A DNA stretch of 64,000 nucleotides from Halichoerus grypus (Eukaryota > Chordata > Mammalia > Carnivora > Phocidae). Position 1 is the first letter of the stretch. Each line of letters opens with the position of its first letter. Location: positions 99,672,294 to 99,736,293 of the forward strand of contig NC_135712.1 of the NCBI RefSeq assembly GCF_964656455.1, in the 5' to 3' direction. The position numbers and the translations under genes are program-made. The notes beneath the pieces were generated by a model that saw nothing but the letters and a program-made list of their open reading frames with translations, had not been told where the DNA came from and did no database searches. Positions 1 through 9,823 of the stretch are shown here, piece after piece.

Positions 1-640
1 TATGGGGTTTCTCTTGTATGTAACTGCTTTCTCTCTCTTGCTACTTCTAAAATTCTGTTTATCACCACTTTGCCATCTTAAGTACTATGTGTCTTGTTGT
101 GGACCTCCTTGGCTTAATTTTGTTAGGAGATCTCTGTGCCTCCTTGATCTGAATCTTTTCTTCCCAAGATTTGGGACATTTTCAGCTATTTCTTCAAATA
201 ATTTTCTGCCCCCCTTTCTTTCTCTTCTCCTCTGGGAACTCTGTAATACCAATGTTATGCTTGATGGTGTTACTGAGTTCCCCAAGCCTATTTTTACATA
301 TTTTTTTCTCTCAACTGCTCAGCTCAATTAATTTCCATTACTCTGTCTTCCAGGTCACTGATTTGTTCTGCTTCATCTAGTCTACTATTTATTCCACCTA
401 GTGTATTTTTAATTTCATTTATTATGTTATTTATTCTGATTGGTTCTTTATCTCCTTGCTAAGAGTCTCATGGATATCCTCCACTGTTTCCTCAAATCCA
501 GTGGGTATCTTTTTGATAATTACTTTAAATTCTCTATCAGGTATGTTAGTTATCTCCATTTCGCTTAGGTCTCTTACTGTACTTTGTGTCCTGTTCTTTC
601 CTTGGGACATATTCCTCTGTCTCCTGATTTTAGTCTGAGT
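1..640 (-). pseudogene. L1 ORF1 (RNA-binding chaperone) remnant
   Basis: In life L1 ORF1p is a trimeric coiled-coil RNA-binding protein that packages L1 RNA in the cytoplasm. Reverse-strand translation of 85-285 gives EEIAENVPNLGK followed by a run matching the RRM-region start of ORF1p. Upstream (300-480) a broken frame gives the ISDLED-type coiled-coil end. The frame is interrupted by several stops and shifts, and the C-terminal half lies outside the window. Identification rests on family knowledge of L1 ORF1p and on the parallel copy at 22.4-23.1 kb. Confidence 0.75.
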
Positions 641-1970
641 CTCTTTCTGTGTGTTAGGAAAGATAGCTATGTCTCCTGAACTTGAAAATAATGACCTTAT
701 GAAGGAGTGTGCTGTTCACCAGAACCCTCCACTTCAGGGATGTCTCTTACATGTGATGTGTGTATTCTGCTCTTGTGGCTGAGACACTTTTTTTCTTCAG
801 TTGTCTGCAATGGTTTTCTTTGCCTGCTGTGGGCAGTGTTTAGTCTCTGTGGTATTAGTGGGTGATACAGTAGCACCAAACTGCAAGGTGATTTCCCTGT
901 GTTGTCCCTGAGAAGCTTTCATTGGTGGGTGGTGCCTGCAGTCAGACCAGTTGTAGGTCTCCAGCCCACTGCTAGGGCCTCTGTCTGACTGGTGTGTGTG
1001 GTTATCTCCCCCTCTCTCTGGGGCAGGAGTCACTTTGGAGCAGCACTGGCTACTCTAGGGGCTGCTTGCATACTGCCAGGCCTGGGGCACTGCCCTGTAT
1101 GGGCTCTGGCTAAGAGCATATTGGAGAAGGTGGATCTGTGGAAGCACAGCATGCGGGGGATGGTGTGGTGGGGCAAAGTGTGGTGGGGCAGTGGTGCTAG
1201 CAAGCTTTGTGCACCACTGTTCCTCTGTGGGTGGGGTCCTGTAATACCAGGACTGAGGTGGGCTGTCTGGAGGGGTTTACTGACAGAAGAACAGTGCTGA
1301 GGTGTGGGGCAGCAGTGCTGGCAAGTTGGCAAATCCTGATAGGGAATAATGGAAGAAAATGGTGCCTGGTAGTTTCTTTGTTCCTGGAAGAGTTCCCCAG
1401 AAATTTCTGTGTCTCCATGACAGCTACAACATGAGTAAACAACTCTCCTTCCTATATGTCCCCAGCACCTTTCACACTGTTGCTTCTATGTTGTATCTCT
1501 GTGAGCTGTTTGTTACACTGTCTCTTTAAGGGCAGGGCTATTTCCTCTTGCCCATGGGCTCCCCAGAGCCCAGTCTGCTGATTTTTTTTTTTTTTTTTTA
1601 ATCCCAGGTTTTAAGTTCTGCTGGTAGTAAGAGCTCTTGAAATTCAGACCCTCTTGTTTCCAAAGCTAAATGTTATGGGGATTTGTATACCTTATGTAGG
1701 ATCCACAGTGTGGGAGTCTGCTTCTTTCCCTTCACTGTGCCTGTGACATCCCTCTCTCCTGTAGATAGTCCTGCAAGTCTATTTAGTTCCCGACCATATG
1801 TCTGCCCTTTCTACCCTCTTTGATGTGGCCTCTTCTCTACGCTAAGTTGTGGAATTTATTCTGGCAGTGTTCAGGTCAATTTCTGGGTTATTTACACTGA
1901 TATGTTATCTACTTTATCAGTGGGATAATGTGAGCCTATGGTCCTCCTATTCTGCCATCTTCCCTGGAAG
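1..1970 (-). mobile_element. L1 (LINE-1) 5' part: ORF1 remnant plus 5' UTR
   Basis: An L1 retrotransposon lies on the minus strand and is cut by the left window edge. Its 5' terminus is near 1970, where the reverse strand reads GGAAGATGGCAGAATAGGAG, the usual L1 start. About 700-1970 is 5' UTR, including a G-rich CACTGG/GGGCAG block; about 1-640 is ORF1. The same sequence recurs at 22413-24130, so both copies belong to one older carnivore subfamily. This copy keeps about 340 bp of 5' UTR (about 1103-1445) that the other lacks. A poly-T run at 1580-1600 is internal. It is a dead fossil. Confidence 0.85.
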
Positions 1971-1993
1971 TGGAAATGAGACTGTAATAATAT

Positions 1994-2158
1994 TTTGGGG
2001 TGCCTGGGTAGCTCAGTCAGTTGAGCCTCTGACTCTTAATTTTGGCTCTGGTTATTATCTCAAGATTGTAAGATTGAACCCCACGTTGGGCTCCCCACTC
2101 AGTCCCTGCTCACATGTGTGTGATTGCTCTCTAAAATAAAATCTTTAAAAAAAATTAA
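1994..2158 (+). mobile_element. CAN SINE (tRNA-derived), diverged
   Basis: The head reads GGGGTGCCTGGGTAGCTCAG and the tail AAATAAAATCTTTAAAAA. The tRNA-like A-box region (TAGCTCAGTCAGTTGAGC) and a B-box-like stretch near 2070 are recognisable. The middle (CTCTGACTCTTAATTTTGGC) matches an older CAN SINE subtype. It sits 25 bp beyond the L1 5' end, with no clear target duplication. It is non-autonomous and would have used the L1 machinery. Confidence 0.9.
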
Positions 2159-2159
2159 T

Positions 2160-2550
2160 GTGACAAATAGGAATGTACCTTAAAATACTTATTCACACTA
2201 TTAAGTACCATTTAGGAAATTACCTTCAGATTTTAAGAAATAGAAAATCAATCTTTTGCAAAAAAAAAAAAAATGTAGGTTGTAGTCTGCTTTTGGCTTG
2301 TTGGCTTCCTAGAATCCTAATAAAGATTGCCTTTAGTTTTCTAAAAGAATGTCTTTAATGAACAGACAAATTTGTCATTCTATTCCTGGTTATCTTTGAA
2401 TACATTCTTCATTTAGCCTTACAAGGCATGGAGTGCCCTTGTTTGTGAAAAGCAATGCTATTAAAATTTATGTAAAATTTGGGGGTTAGGTTTCTCAAAA
2501 TAACATATGTATGAAAGCAAAGGGAACTTGTGGTCAGAACACTTAAGAGC
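2160..2550. other. AT-rich DNA, nothing assigned
   Basis: No open frame, repeat family or RNA gene is recognisable. An A13 run lies at about 2260-2272. Confidence 0.5.
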
Positions 2551-2554
2551 TGTG

Positions 2555-2925
2555 TTAGATGTAATGCAATTCCAATAAATATGACCATCTTTTTAAAATG
2601 AAGCTAGTTAAGAAGATACTGAAATTCACATGGAGAAATGAACACTGAAGAATTGCTAGGTATATGCCAGAAGGGAAAATATTCACTTATATAGTCTAAG
2701 AGATTAGTATAGCTTAGTATAGCTTAGACTCTTATAGTCTAAGAGTATAGTATAGTAAAGCATAGTACAGCTTTATAGCATAGGATACAGGATCTATAAC
2801 TGGTGTGCGCCTGACATAAGATTAGAATAGAGTCTGGAAATAGACTGAACTACATATAGAAATCCATTATCTGAAAGACTTCAAAGATACTCTTCTTCAG
2901 ACATGTGGATAGCCATTTGAAAAAA
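2555..2925 (+). mobile_element. Ancient L1 ORF2 fragment
   Basis: The plus strand at 2565-2660 follows the L1 ORF2 stretch between the RT and C-terminal domains (AATGCAATTCCAATAAA, then an AAAATTCACATGGA-like run). About 2800-2910 resembles the downstream ACTGGCACAAA...ATAGACCAATGG block. The match is heavily diverged, as expected of an old mammalian L1M. Between the two lies an AT-rich TATAGT-type simple stretch (2690-2780) that seems to have grown inside the fragment. The identification is from consensus memory only. Confidence 0.5.
2690..2780. repeat. TATAGT/AGCTTAG-rich low-complexity repeat
   Basis: The 13-mer TATAGTCTAAGAG occurs exactly at 2690-2702 and 2733-2745, with two tandem TTAGTATAGC units between and further TATAGTA units after. 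It looks like local replication slippage within the old L1 fragment. Confidence 0.7.
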
Positions 2926-3205
2926 ATATAAAAATACATTTTATTTCTACTAGCTTTCCATATTTCCTATTCTAAGTTGATACATTGATTGTTCTTTCCT
3001 TTTCCTTAACAAATGCTTTTTCCCTTAAGTTTTGCTTTAGCTGTATTACATTGGTTGATATGGACAGTACTCAACTCACTTTTTCTAAACAATCTGTTAC
3101 ATTGTGCTGGAGACTGCAATTTTAAAACTTGTTTCACAAACCCTTTCCATGGAAAATAGTTAATTGAACATTACTTAGGGATATTTTATTACATAACATT
3201 ATATA

Positions 3206-3246
3206 ACAGAGCTGGACAGGGTGGGGAGGAACCAGTCCTCATATAT
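3206..3246 (+). repeat. Diverged 41-bp direct repeat, copy A
   Basis: It begins ACAGAGCTGGACAGGGTGGG and pairs with 4431-4471 at 36 of 41 positions by eye. The GC-rich block stands out from the AT-rich surroundings. The family is not recognised. Confidence 0.75.
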
Positions 3247-4430
3247 CTTATTTGATCTAGTTAAAATTATGTACTTACTATTTAGATGCTGTAGCACAGT
3301 TGATGTTGAAAAGCTGTTACTTTCAAATAGATTCTAAACAATACAGATGTAAAATTGGTAGTACTTTTGACATGTCTCTCTGAAGGGTATGCTCTTCCCT
3401 CTGTTTACCTCATACTAAGAAAAATATTAATGTTCATACACTGTGATATACGGCTAGACTTGTCATCAGTTCTCTTTGGTTGATATTAGACATGTTTTTA
3501 CATTCTCAATTTTCTGAAATAGTAACAATATTGTCATGCCATTGCTATAACTAATCTAGCACTTTAGAATAAAAGACACGTGAATAGTCATAATATCAAG
3601 ATAACGTTATGTTATTCCTTCCCAAAATGTTAACACTACACTTCATTTTCATTCACTGCTGAAGGTTAGAGTTGAGAAATCAAAGAACAAGATTTACACT
3701 CTACATAGAAAATTTGTTGAAAATATCCCTGAAAGCTACCACTGAAAACCATCATTAACATATAAGGATATGTTTCTGTTGAAGACACCAAGTTGAAGCA
3801 GTTTGCCTTTTTCTGCTAACTTAAATTACTGCCTTTGTGAATATCGTTATAAGTGCCAAATTTTCAAGTAATGATGTGTTCTGTGATGGCATTCATCGGG
3901 TTGTCATTCATTTTGTGAAGTTAAAACTAATTGGCAATGTTTTTAAGAGTTTTTTTTTTTTTTAATCCTTTAGACATGTTGTGGGGCGGGGGGAGCCTCA
4001 AAGTGACTAGCAGGCAGATGGTTCAATATAAATTGTATGTTTGCCAAGCTGCATGCATTGCCCTGCTATGTGAAAGCAAAACAAATCCTTATATACACAT
4101 AACTTTTTTAAATTCAGTGCTTAAAACACAAATTCTAAATTTCATAATTTAACAAACATAATGTAGACTTTTCTGAAGATAAAACAACTGTATACTTAAT
4201 ACTTCCCCATGTAAATGTCATATAGATATTGGGAAGTTCTAGAAGATTATATGTAATATTTCTTAGTACTTCACATGACTGTTTCTCTACTCTGGACTTA
4301 TAAGTTACATGGATACATACCAGATCCATAACTGGCAAAGGAAGGCATTGATTAGTTAATTAACTAATGTTACTGATTAATATATTATACTACTCTGGGT
4401 GGGGGAAAAAAGGTATGTGTACCTCACAGG

Positions 4431-4471
4431 ACAGAGCTAGATAGGGTGGGGAGTAACCAGCCCTCATGTAT
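4431..4471 (+). repeat. Diverged 41-bp direct repeat, copy B
   Basis: It begins ACAGAGCTAGATAGGGTGGG. The five differences from copy A are four transitions and one G-to-T transversion. The flanks do not extend the match clearly. Confidence 0.75.
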
Positions 4472-4614
4472 GTTCCTTATCTCCCTCAAACTCAAGACGC
4501 CTAATGTGAGCTCAGTTTTCAAATTCACTCTACTAATCAATAATAAGAAACAGCGACTAAAAACAAATCTTTACTTGGAAATTAAGGAAGACACTGCTAG
4601 GCAATCCTACAATG

Positions 4615-4795
4615 ATGGTTCTCAAAGTATTCCCTGAGTCAGCAGCATTAGGTCACCTGGGGACTTACTAGAAATGCAAATTTTGGGGCCGCATTCCAGA
4701 CCTACTGAATTGGAATCTGAGAGGAGGCCCAGCAATCTGTGTTTTAAGGTCCTTCAGGTGATCGTGATATATACTAAAATTTGAGATAAACTGTC
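4615..4795 (-). mobile_element. MER5A-like hAT-Charlie MITE
   Basis: This is a non-autonomous DNA transposon relic. The near-terminal TGGTTCTCAAAGT, the internal TACTAGAAATGCAAATT and CAGACCTACTGAATTGG, and the far TTTGAGATAAACTG end match the MER5A layout over nearly its full length of about 180-190 bp. It is heavily mutated, as expected for an old eutherian insertion, and codes for nothing. Confidence 0.8.
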
Positions 4796-5003
4796 CTAGG
4801 GCAAAGTGAAACTAAAAAAAGAATACTCTAGAAAGTAATGAAAATAACATACATACTTATAACAGTGAAATCTGTACTCAGATTTATAAACTTAAATATT
4901 TTTTAAAAGGCCGAAATTGACATTTTAAAGCTATGATTCATATTATAAATATTGAAGGTCATATAAAAGGATAATTATCTCCCCAGTTCTTTTTAGGAAT
5001 TTA

Positions 5004-5199
5004 TTTATTTTATTTCATTTTTTTTAAAGATTTTATTTATTTATTTGACACAGAGAGACACAGCAAGAGCAGGAACACAAGCAGGGGAAGTGGGAGAGGG
5101 AGAAGCAGGCTTCCGGCGGAGCAGGGAGCCCCACGGGACCCTGGGCTCATGACGTGAGCCCAAGGCCGAGGCTTAACGACTGAGCCACCCAGGCGCCCC
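5004..5199 (-). mobile_element. CAN SINE with perfect 16-bp target duplication
   Basis: The reverse strand starts GGGGCGCCTGGGTGGCTCAG and runs to AATAAAATCTTTAAA. The direct repeat TCTTTTTAGGAATTTA flanks it at 4988-5003 and 5200-5215 without mismatch, showing L1-type target-primed insertion. The body is close to the arctoid form, with a short deletion in the middle (CCCACGGGACCCTGG). Confidence 0.95.
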
Positions 5200-5215
5200 T
5201 CTTTTTAGGAATTTA

Positions 5216-5684
5216 GCATAATGTTAATACCAAGTTATAGATAACCATATACTCTCACATGCATACATATACATGTGTTCCACATTTGACCTAGAAGTAA
5301 AACCTGAAAATGGTTAATATATAAACAAACATTAAAAATGCCATTTGTTAAAATGCAATTTGCACAGACTCAAAATACAATAAATAGGATTCCATTTTAA
5401 TTGACTTAATGTTTTTTCTGTGCTGTTCTCTCCTAATTAGATATTGCATCAAATTATAACACATAATCCTAGTTTTCCTGAGAATGAGATTCTTCATGAT
5501 TGGTGAATAACCTGGACATATTTCGGAGTATGGTTAATCTGTGAAAATGAATTTAAGATATTCCTTATTCAATGTTTTAATAAAATAATTTGGAACGAGA
5601 ATCTGGTTATCATGCATTTTTTTTTCTGACTTCAAAAGAACTTGCATCATTATGAAATACCTTCTTGATATGTGAGGTATACTT
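5216..5684. other. AT-rich DNA, nothing assigned
   Basis: No repeat family or coding signal is recognised. Confidence 0.5.
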
Positions 5685-5825
5685 GAAGCAGTATGTAGAG
5701 AGGCAGGCTCATGAGAATAGACTGCTTTAATATCAAAAGATACACTTTGAGACCTAGAGTATAAATCTAATTTTGCCTCTATTACTAGCCTTTTCCTATT
5801 TTTGTCAATTTGTTACTGGTACTTA
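5685..5825 (+). mobile_element. Possible MIR (ancient tRNA-derived SINE)
   Basis: The order of motifs (AGTATGTAGAGAGGCAGGCTC, then ACTTTGAGACCTAGAG, then GCCTCTATTACTAGCC) follows the MIR core (CAGACTGCCTGGGTTCGAATCC...CACTTACTAGC). It is very diverged, so this is tentative. Confidence 0.45.
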
Positions 5826-7925
5826 GTCACAAAATTTAATTATATAGAACATAATTATACCAGGTAAATATACTTCAAGGGGGAGTCAATGATTGAATGT
5901 TACAAATCTTAAATGATCTTTTGAGTTACAAAAAGGGCAGACTACATAACTTAATATCTAAAACAATGGATAGAATGCCAAAAACTTATGAAGTATGAAT
6001 AATAAAGTTCCAAGAATAATTTGGGTGACTAATGTCATTATATAATATCAGTTATGGCATGTTTAAGTTGTCTAAGAACTTGAATAATCTAAGAACTAGA
6101 ACTAGGTACTTTATTGATATATTGCCAAAACAATACCCTTGAAAGAAACACTAAAGAGCACTGAAAAAAAAAACATTAAAGAAATGGAAAGTGAGATGGA
6201 ACTTAAGCTGCTTTTAGATGTATATTTTCTTTTGGTCTCCATATAATATTAAATTGCTTGCAGAGTTAAAGTTCACAAAATAATCTGGAAGTAATATTTA
6301 GGACTAGTTATGTTCCACACTAATTCAGATAAGACAATTGTGACTGAGTGTTAGTCTCTGTTAGTAACTGATGCTGGCTGTGTATAAGTTTAAATGTACT
6401 GAAGTTGTATAAACATTTTTTCCAGAAGTTTCTAAAATTATATATTTAAATCTCAAGTGATATCTTTAAACTAGGATCCCTTGTTCAAAAGAAAACATAA
6501 AAGTATTCTTGTATTGAGAATAAATCTTAAATTTGCCTCAGGTATAAACATTCCAGAAGTATAAATGCTTTCAAAGCAAAGTATCAGATGTTAAAGTTTC
6601 AAATACAAAAATATTATCTTATATGGATGTATGAGAAAGATATTTGTATGAAGTTTTATTTCAACCTATTTGGTTTAACATTAAAGTTAACCAAATTATT
6701 TAAATCATTAAAAGTAAAAACATGTACACATGATTTATACATGTATAAGTATAGTATATAAGAATATCTTTCAAACATCAATATTGACATTAATCATATC
6801 AATATTTCATAACTTAAATATAGCCAGTTATAAAAGTCTATGCATAAAGTTTTTTTTCACAGCTCACTAAACTAACCTTTGCACACTGAATTCAAGTTAA
6901 TGGTCAAAATTTATATGCCATTTCCCCAGGGTTTATAAGCATCATATGCCCATCACAGATGGTAGTGACAAGTACTATCAATGACAATGAAGTCACTTGA
7001 TGACTGAATATTAGGTCTAAGCCACCAAGCAAACTAAAGTGGCATCCTGTCAATTTCTACAACTCCTCAGATATGATCAACAATAGGCTATTACAGCAAT
7101 AATTATGCATAACTCAGCACTGAAATGGTAATATTATTAAATCTAGACAGCAAGTGGAATGTGATACCATAAGGCTACAAATACAATACTTCAATTAGGA
7201 GTTAGACGTTAAAAGATCAACTAGGGTAATATAGAGGGCCACAATTCTTACATAATGCCAAACAATATACAGAAAAATTAGCATTAAAAATAGTTTAGAT
7301 TCATGTTGTTTTAATATAATTTCTAATGAATTTTGATTGTATAATTTGGAAATATTTTCACAAATGACTATGGTCTAAATTTAGGTTCAAATCAAAGTAA
7401 TTAAATGAACTTTACATAAGTCATTATCTAGCATATCCTTGCACCCTATGATAATGGTTTGATAATTAAAGTTCTCACTCAAAAAAATAATGGAAGGCAA
7501 AGCTGGGTTTGGGGGGAGGGGAATGTTATGTGAGCATATCCTATTAAAATGATCAGTGAACATTTGCTGAATTGCATTTAACTATGTCAACCTCCAGTAT
7601 AATGGTGATTAAGCTCAGGTATTTATCATAATCTATTCCACCTTAAAAACATATGTTGTCATCATCGGTTGTAAAACATTACAGGTCATACCACCACTAA
7701 GTATATGAGCCAGTATCACAAGTTTCTCAGTGACGGTCACCAATCGATATCAAATAGTCAACCTGAACTTTGTATTTTCTGAAAAGAGAAAATTACTTAG
7801 ATTGGCATTGAGATAATTTACTCATAAGTGAAATACCACATTTTACATAGATGTTTGTTTTGGCATCAGGGAGGTATTAAAAACATTTTTATGAAGAGAA
7901 TTTTAGTGTGCTAAGTGTTGGACCA
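5826..7925. other. Unassigned AT-rich DNA
   Basis: About 2.1 kb hold no recognisable repeat, exon or RNA gene. Stops are dense in all six frames. It is unique-looking sequence, either intergenic or intronic. Confidence 0.5.
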
Positions 7926-7929
7926 ACTT

Positions 7930-8170
7930 CTTCCAGTTTTTATCATTTATTTAGATCCCCCATCTGAGGAACTCGGCAATCCTCTGAATCCTGTCTTTCA
8001 CCTAATAATCCCATATCTCTGTTATCAAATCTTGTTGGTTTTATAATTGAGGAGCAATGGCATCTTATCCATACTACTAAAGCGGTCATAATGACCCTTC
8101 CAGTCTCCATTCTAGCTTTATTCAGTTACCCCCTTTACATGTCCTCTAGGGAGCCTCTTCTAAAACGAAA
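7930..8170 (+). mobile_element. Possible L2 (LINE-2) fragment
   Basis: The stretch TCCAGTCTCCATTCTAGCTT and the preceding pyrimidine-rich text weakly recall the L2 3' region (GCCTCCTAACTGGTCTCC). Divergence is too high for certainty; it may be unique sequence. Confidence 0.25.
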
Positions 8171-8224
8171 TACATCTTTAGATACTATTCCATTACCCTG
8201 AGCATGGTATACATACAATCTCCT

Positions 8225-8380
8225 AGATCAGTTCTAAAACTTTGTACACATAAATCTCTTGGGGAGCTTGCTAAATTTATCTCATTTGCTAGTTTCCAGA
8301 GCCTAACCCCTAGAAAGTCTAACCCAGTAGGGTCCAACTGGGGTCAGAAATCTACAATTAGCATGCCACTGTGCCCTAAA
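8225..8380 (+). mobile_element. MER5A-like hAT-Charlie relic (1)
   Basis: It starts AGTTCTAAAACTTTGTACAC and continues with TTGGGGAGCTTGCTAAAT, AACCCAGTAGGGTCC and CTACAATTAGCATG. These fit the MER5A order TTCTCAAACTTTAG, GAGGGCTTGTTAAA, ATTCAGTAGGTC, AATTTGCAT. It is diverged and non-coding. Confidence 0.6.
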
Positions 8381-8790
8381 TGACCTGGCTACCTTCTCCC
8401 TAAGTCATTTCCCACCACTTAAAAAATTTTTAGCTTAATAGTACAAAAGGGTTTATAATAGTATTTCCCCCTTCGTGCTGAAAGACAAGGGAATAGAGAA
8501 TGACAGGGTGGCTATAGTTTTTATAGGGTGGTAAGGGAAGTCCTCCTTGGTAAGGTGACTTTTGGGTTGAGATCCTAATGAAGTACAGGAGAAAACTAAG
8601 TTAGCATCTGGGTTAAGAACATTCTGGACAATGGAAAGACAAAGGTCCTGAATCTGAAGTTCAATGGGAAAGGGGTTTGTAGTATGAAGCACAGTTGAAA
8701 TGCAGACAGGGACATCATCTTCTAGGGCTGGGTGAAATAGAGATTTCTGGTAACGAATATTTTATGGTGCTCAGTAAAAATGTATACTCC
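8381..8790. other. Unassigned DNA
   Basis: A 79-residue reverse frame (8453-8692) is open but shows no recognisable domain or upstream signal. I see nothing else. Confidence 0.4.
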
Positions 8791-8794
8791 ATAA

Positions 8795-8892
8795 GCCTTG
8801 TGGAATTTTTCTGAGAGGAGTGCCCCAGGGGAATTGGGCCTGATAATTTGCACTTCTGATAAGTTCCCAAGTGCTACTGATGCTGCCGGTCC
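8795..8892 (+). mobile_element. MER5A-like relic (2), left arm of an inverted pair
   Basis: It contains GGGCCTGATAATTTGCACTT and AAGTTCCCAAGTGCTACTG followed by GATGCTGCCGGTCC, the MER5A second half. Positions 8842-8892 pair as an inverted repeat with 9233-9283 (48 of 51 by eye). Confidence 0.75.
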
Positions 8893-9204
8893 TTACCAAG
8901 GAGGACTTCCCCTTAGATCCTTTAGAAGAAGCCCTGAAGGATCCTGCTCCACCTTGATCCTGCCAGCCTTTGAGCTCTCCTCTTGCCACCTTCCTGTTCA
9001 CTATTCACACTGCAGCCTCACCACCAGACTTTCAGAGCTTCAAAACAGATCTGTCTCCTGCCACTTGAAGATGTCAGGAAGTCCATTCTTTTCACCAGAA
9101 ATTGTCCTTGCCCCCTTAGGCTTTAGCTTAACTACCTCTTAATCAACCTTTAGACACTTTGAAATTATAAATTGGTATTTGTTATTATCTGGCTCAAAAT
9201 CTCC
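8893..9204. other. Spacer between inverted MER5-like arms
   Basis: This 312-bp stretch is somewhat GC- and pyrimidine-rich (CTTTGAGCTCTCCTCTTGCC, then a CTGCAGCCTCACC run) and may hold a scrap of L2, but I cannot establish that. No coding signal is seen. Confidence 0.35.
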
Positions 9205-9292
9205 CCACAGTGGTTTTCAAAGTGTGGTCCCTGGACCGGCAACATCAGTAGCACTTGGGAACTTACTAGAAGTGCAAATTATCTGTCTCTAT
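9205..9292 (-). mobile_element. MER5A-like relic (3), right arm of an inverted pair
   Basis: CACAGTGGTTTTCAAAGTGT marks the transposon terminus (9207-9226). It is followed by GGTCCCTGGACCGGCAACAT and ACTTACTAGAAGTGCAAATT. It is truncated after about 85 bp. Confidence 0.8.
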
Positions 9293-9610
9293 AGTCTCTA
9301 GAACATAGAACTTTTATTATTATAAACAAGTGTTTCCACAAAAATTTACCCTTGATTTAGGGGGGGCACAAAACTGTTTGGGCCCTCCTGATCTGCCTCA
9401 GGTCATATTCTCAGTGGTTGGACATCCTCCTGTCTTAAACACAAGATCTTGCTAGTCTACAATGAGATAAAAGAATTTTAGAATTTTAAAATTTGTTATG
9501 AGTTAGAAACACTAAGCTGAGTGAATATTTTCTAAGTCGCCTATTATTTCATCATATACTGTCACCATCACCCCTAAAAGGTACAAAGGGAGGTTAGAAA
9601 AATGGCTTCC
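9293..9610. other. Unassigned DNA
   Basis: About 320 bp with no repeat or coding signal that I recognise. Confidence 0.4.
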
Positions 9611-9625
9611 AAAAGTTATTCTTTT

Positions 9626-9808
9626 TTTTTAAGATATTATTTATTTATTTGACAGAGCACAAGCAGGGGGAGTGGCAGGCAGAGGGAGAGGGAGAAGCAG
9701 GCTCCCCGCTGAGCAGGGAGCCCAATGCGGGCCGCGATCCCAGGACCCTGGGATCATGACCTGAGCTAAAGGCAGACGCTTAACTGACCGAACCACCCAG
9801 GCATCCCC
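9626..9808 (-). mobile_element. CAN SINE with 15-bp target duplication
   Basis: The reverse strand carries GGATGCCTGGGTGGTTCGG, the AGCAGGCTCCCCGCTGAGCA-type body and an AATAATATCTT tail. The direct repeat AAAAGTTATTCTTTT flanks it (9611-9625 and 9809-9823). Confidence 0.93.
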
Positions 9809-9823
9809 AAAAGTTATTCTTTT

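Larger units (their letters stand above)
2926..4614. other. Unassigned AT-rich DNA with one diverged direct repeat
   Basis: No coding or RNA gene is visible; the short open frames are what AT-rich random sequence gives. The one structure is a 41-bp direct repeat (3206-3246 and 4431-4471), listed separately. Confidence 0.5.
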
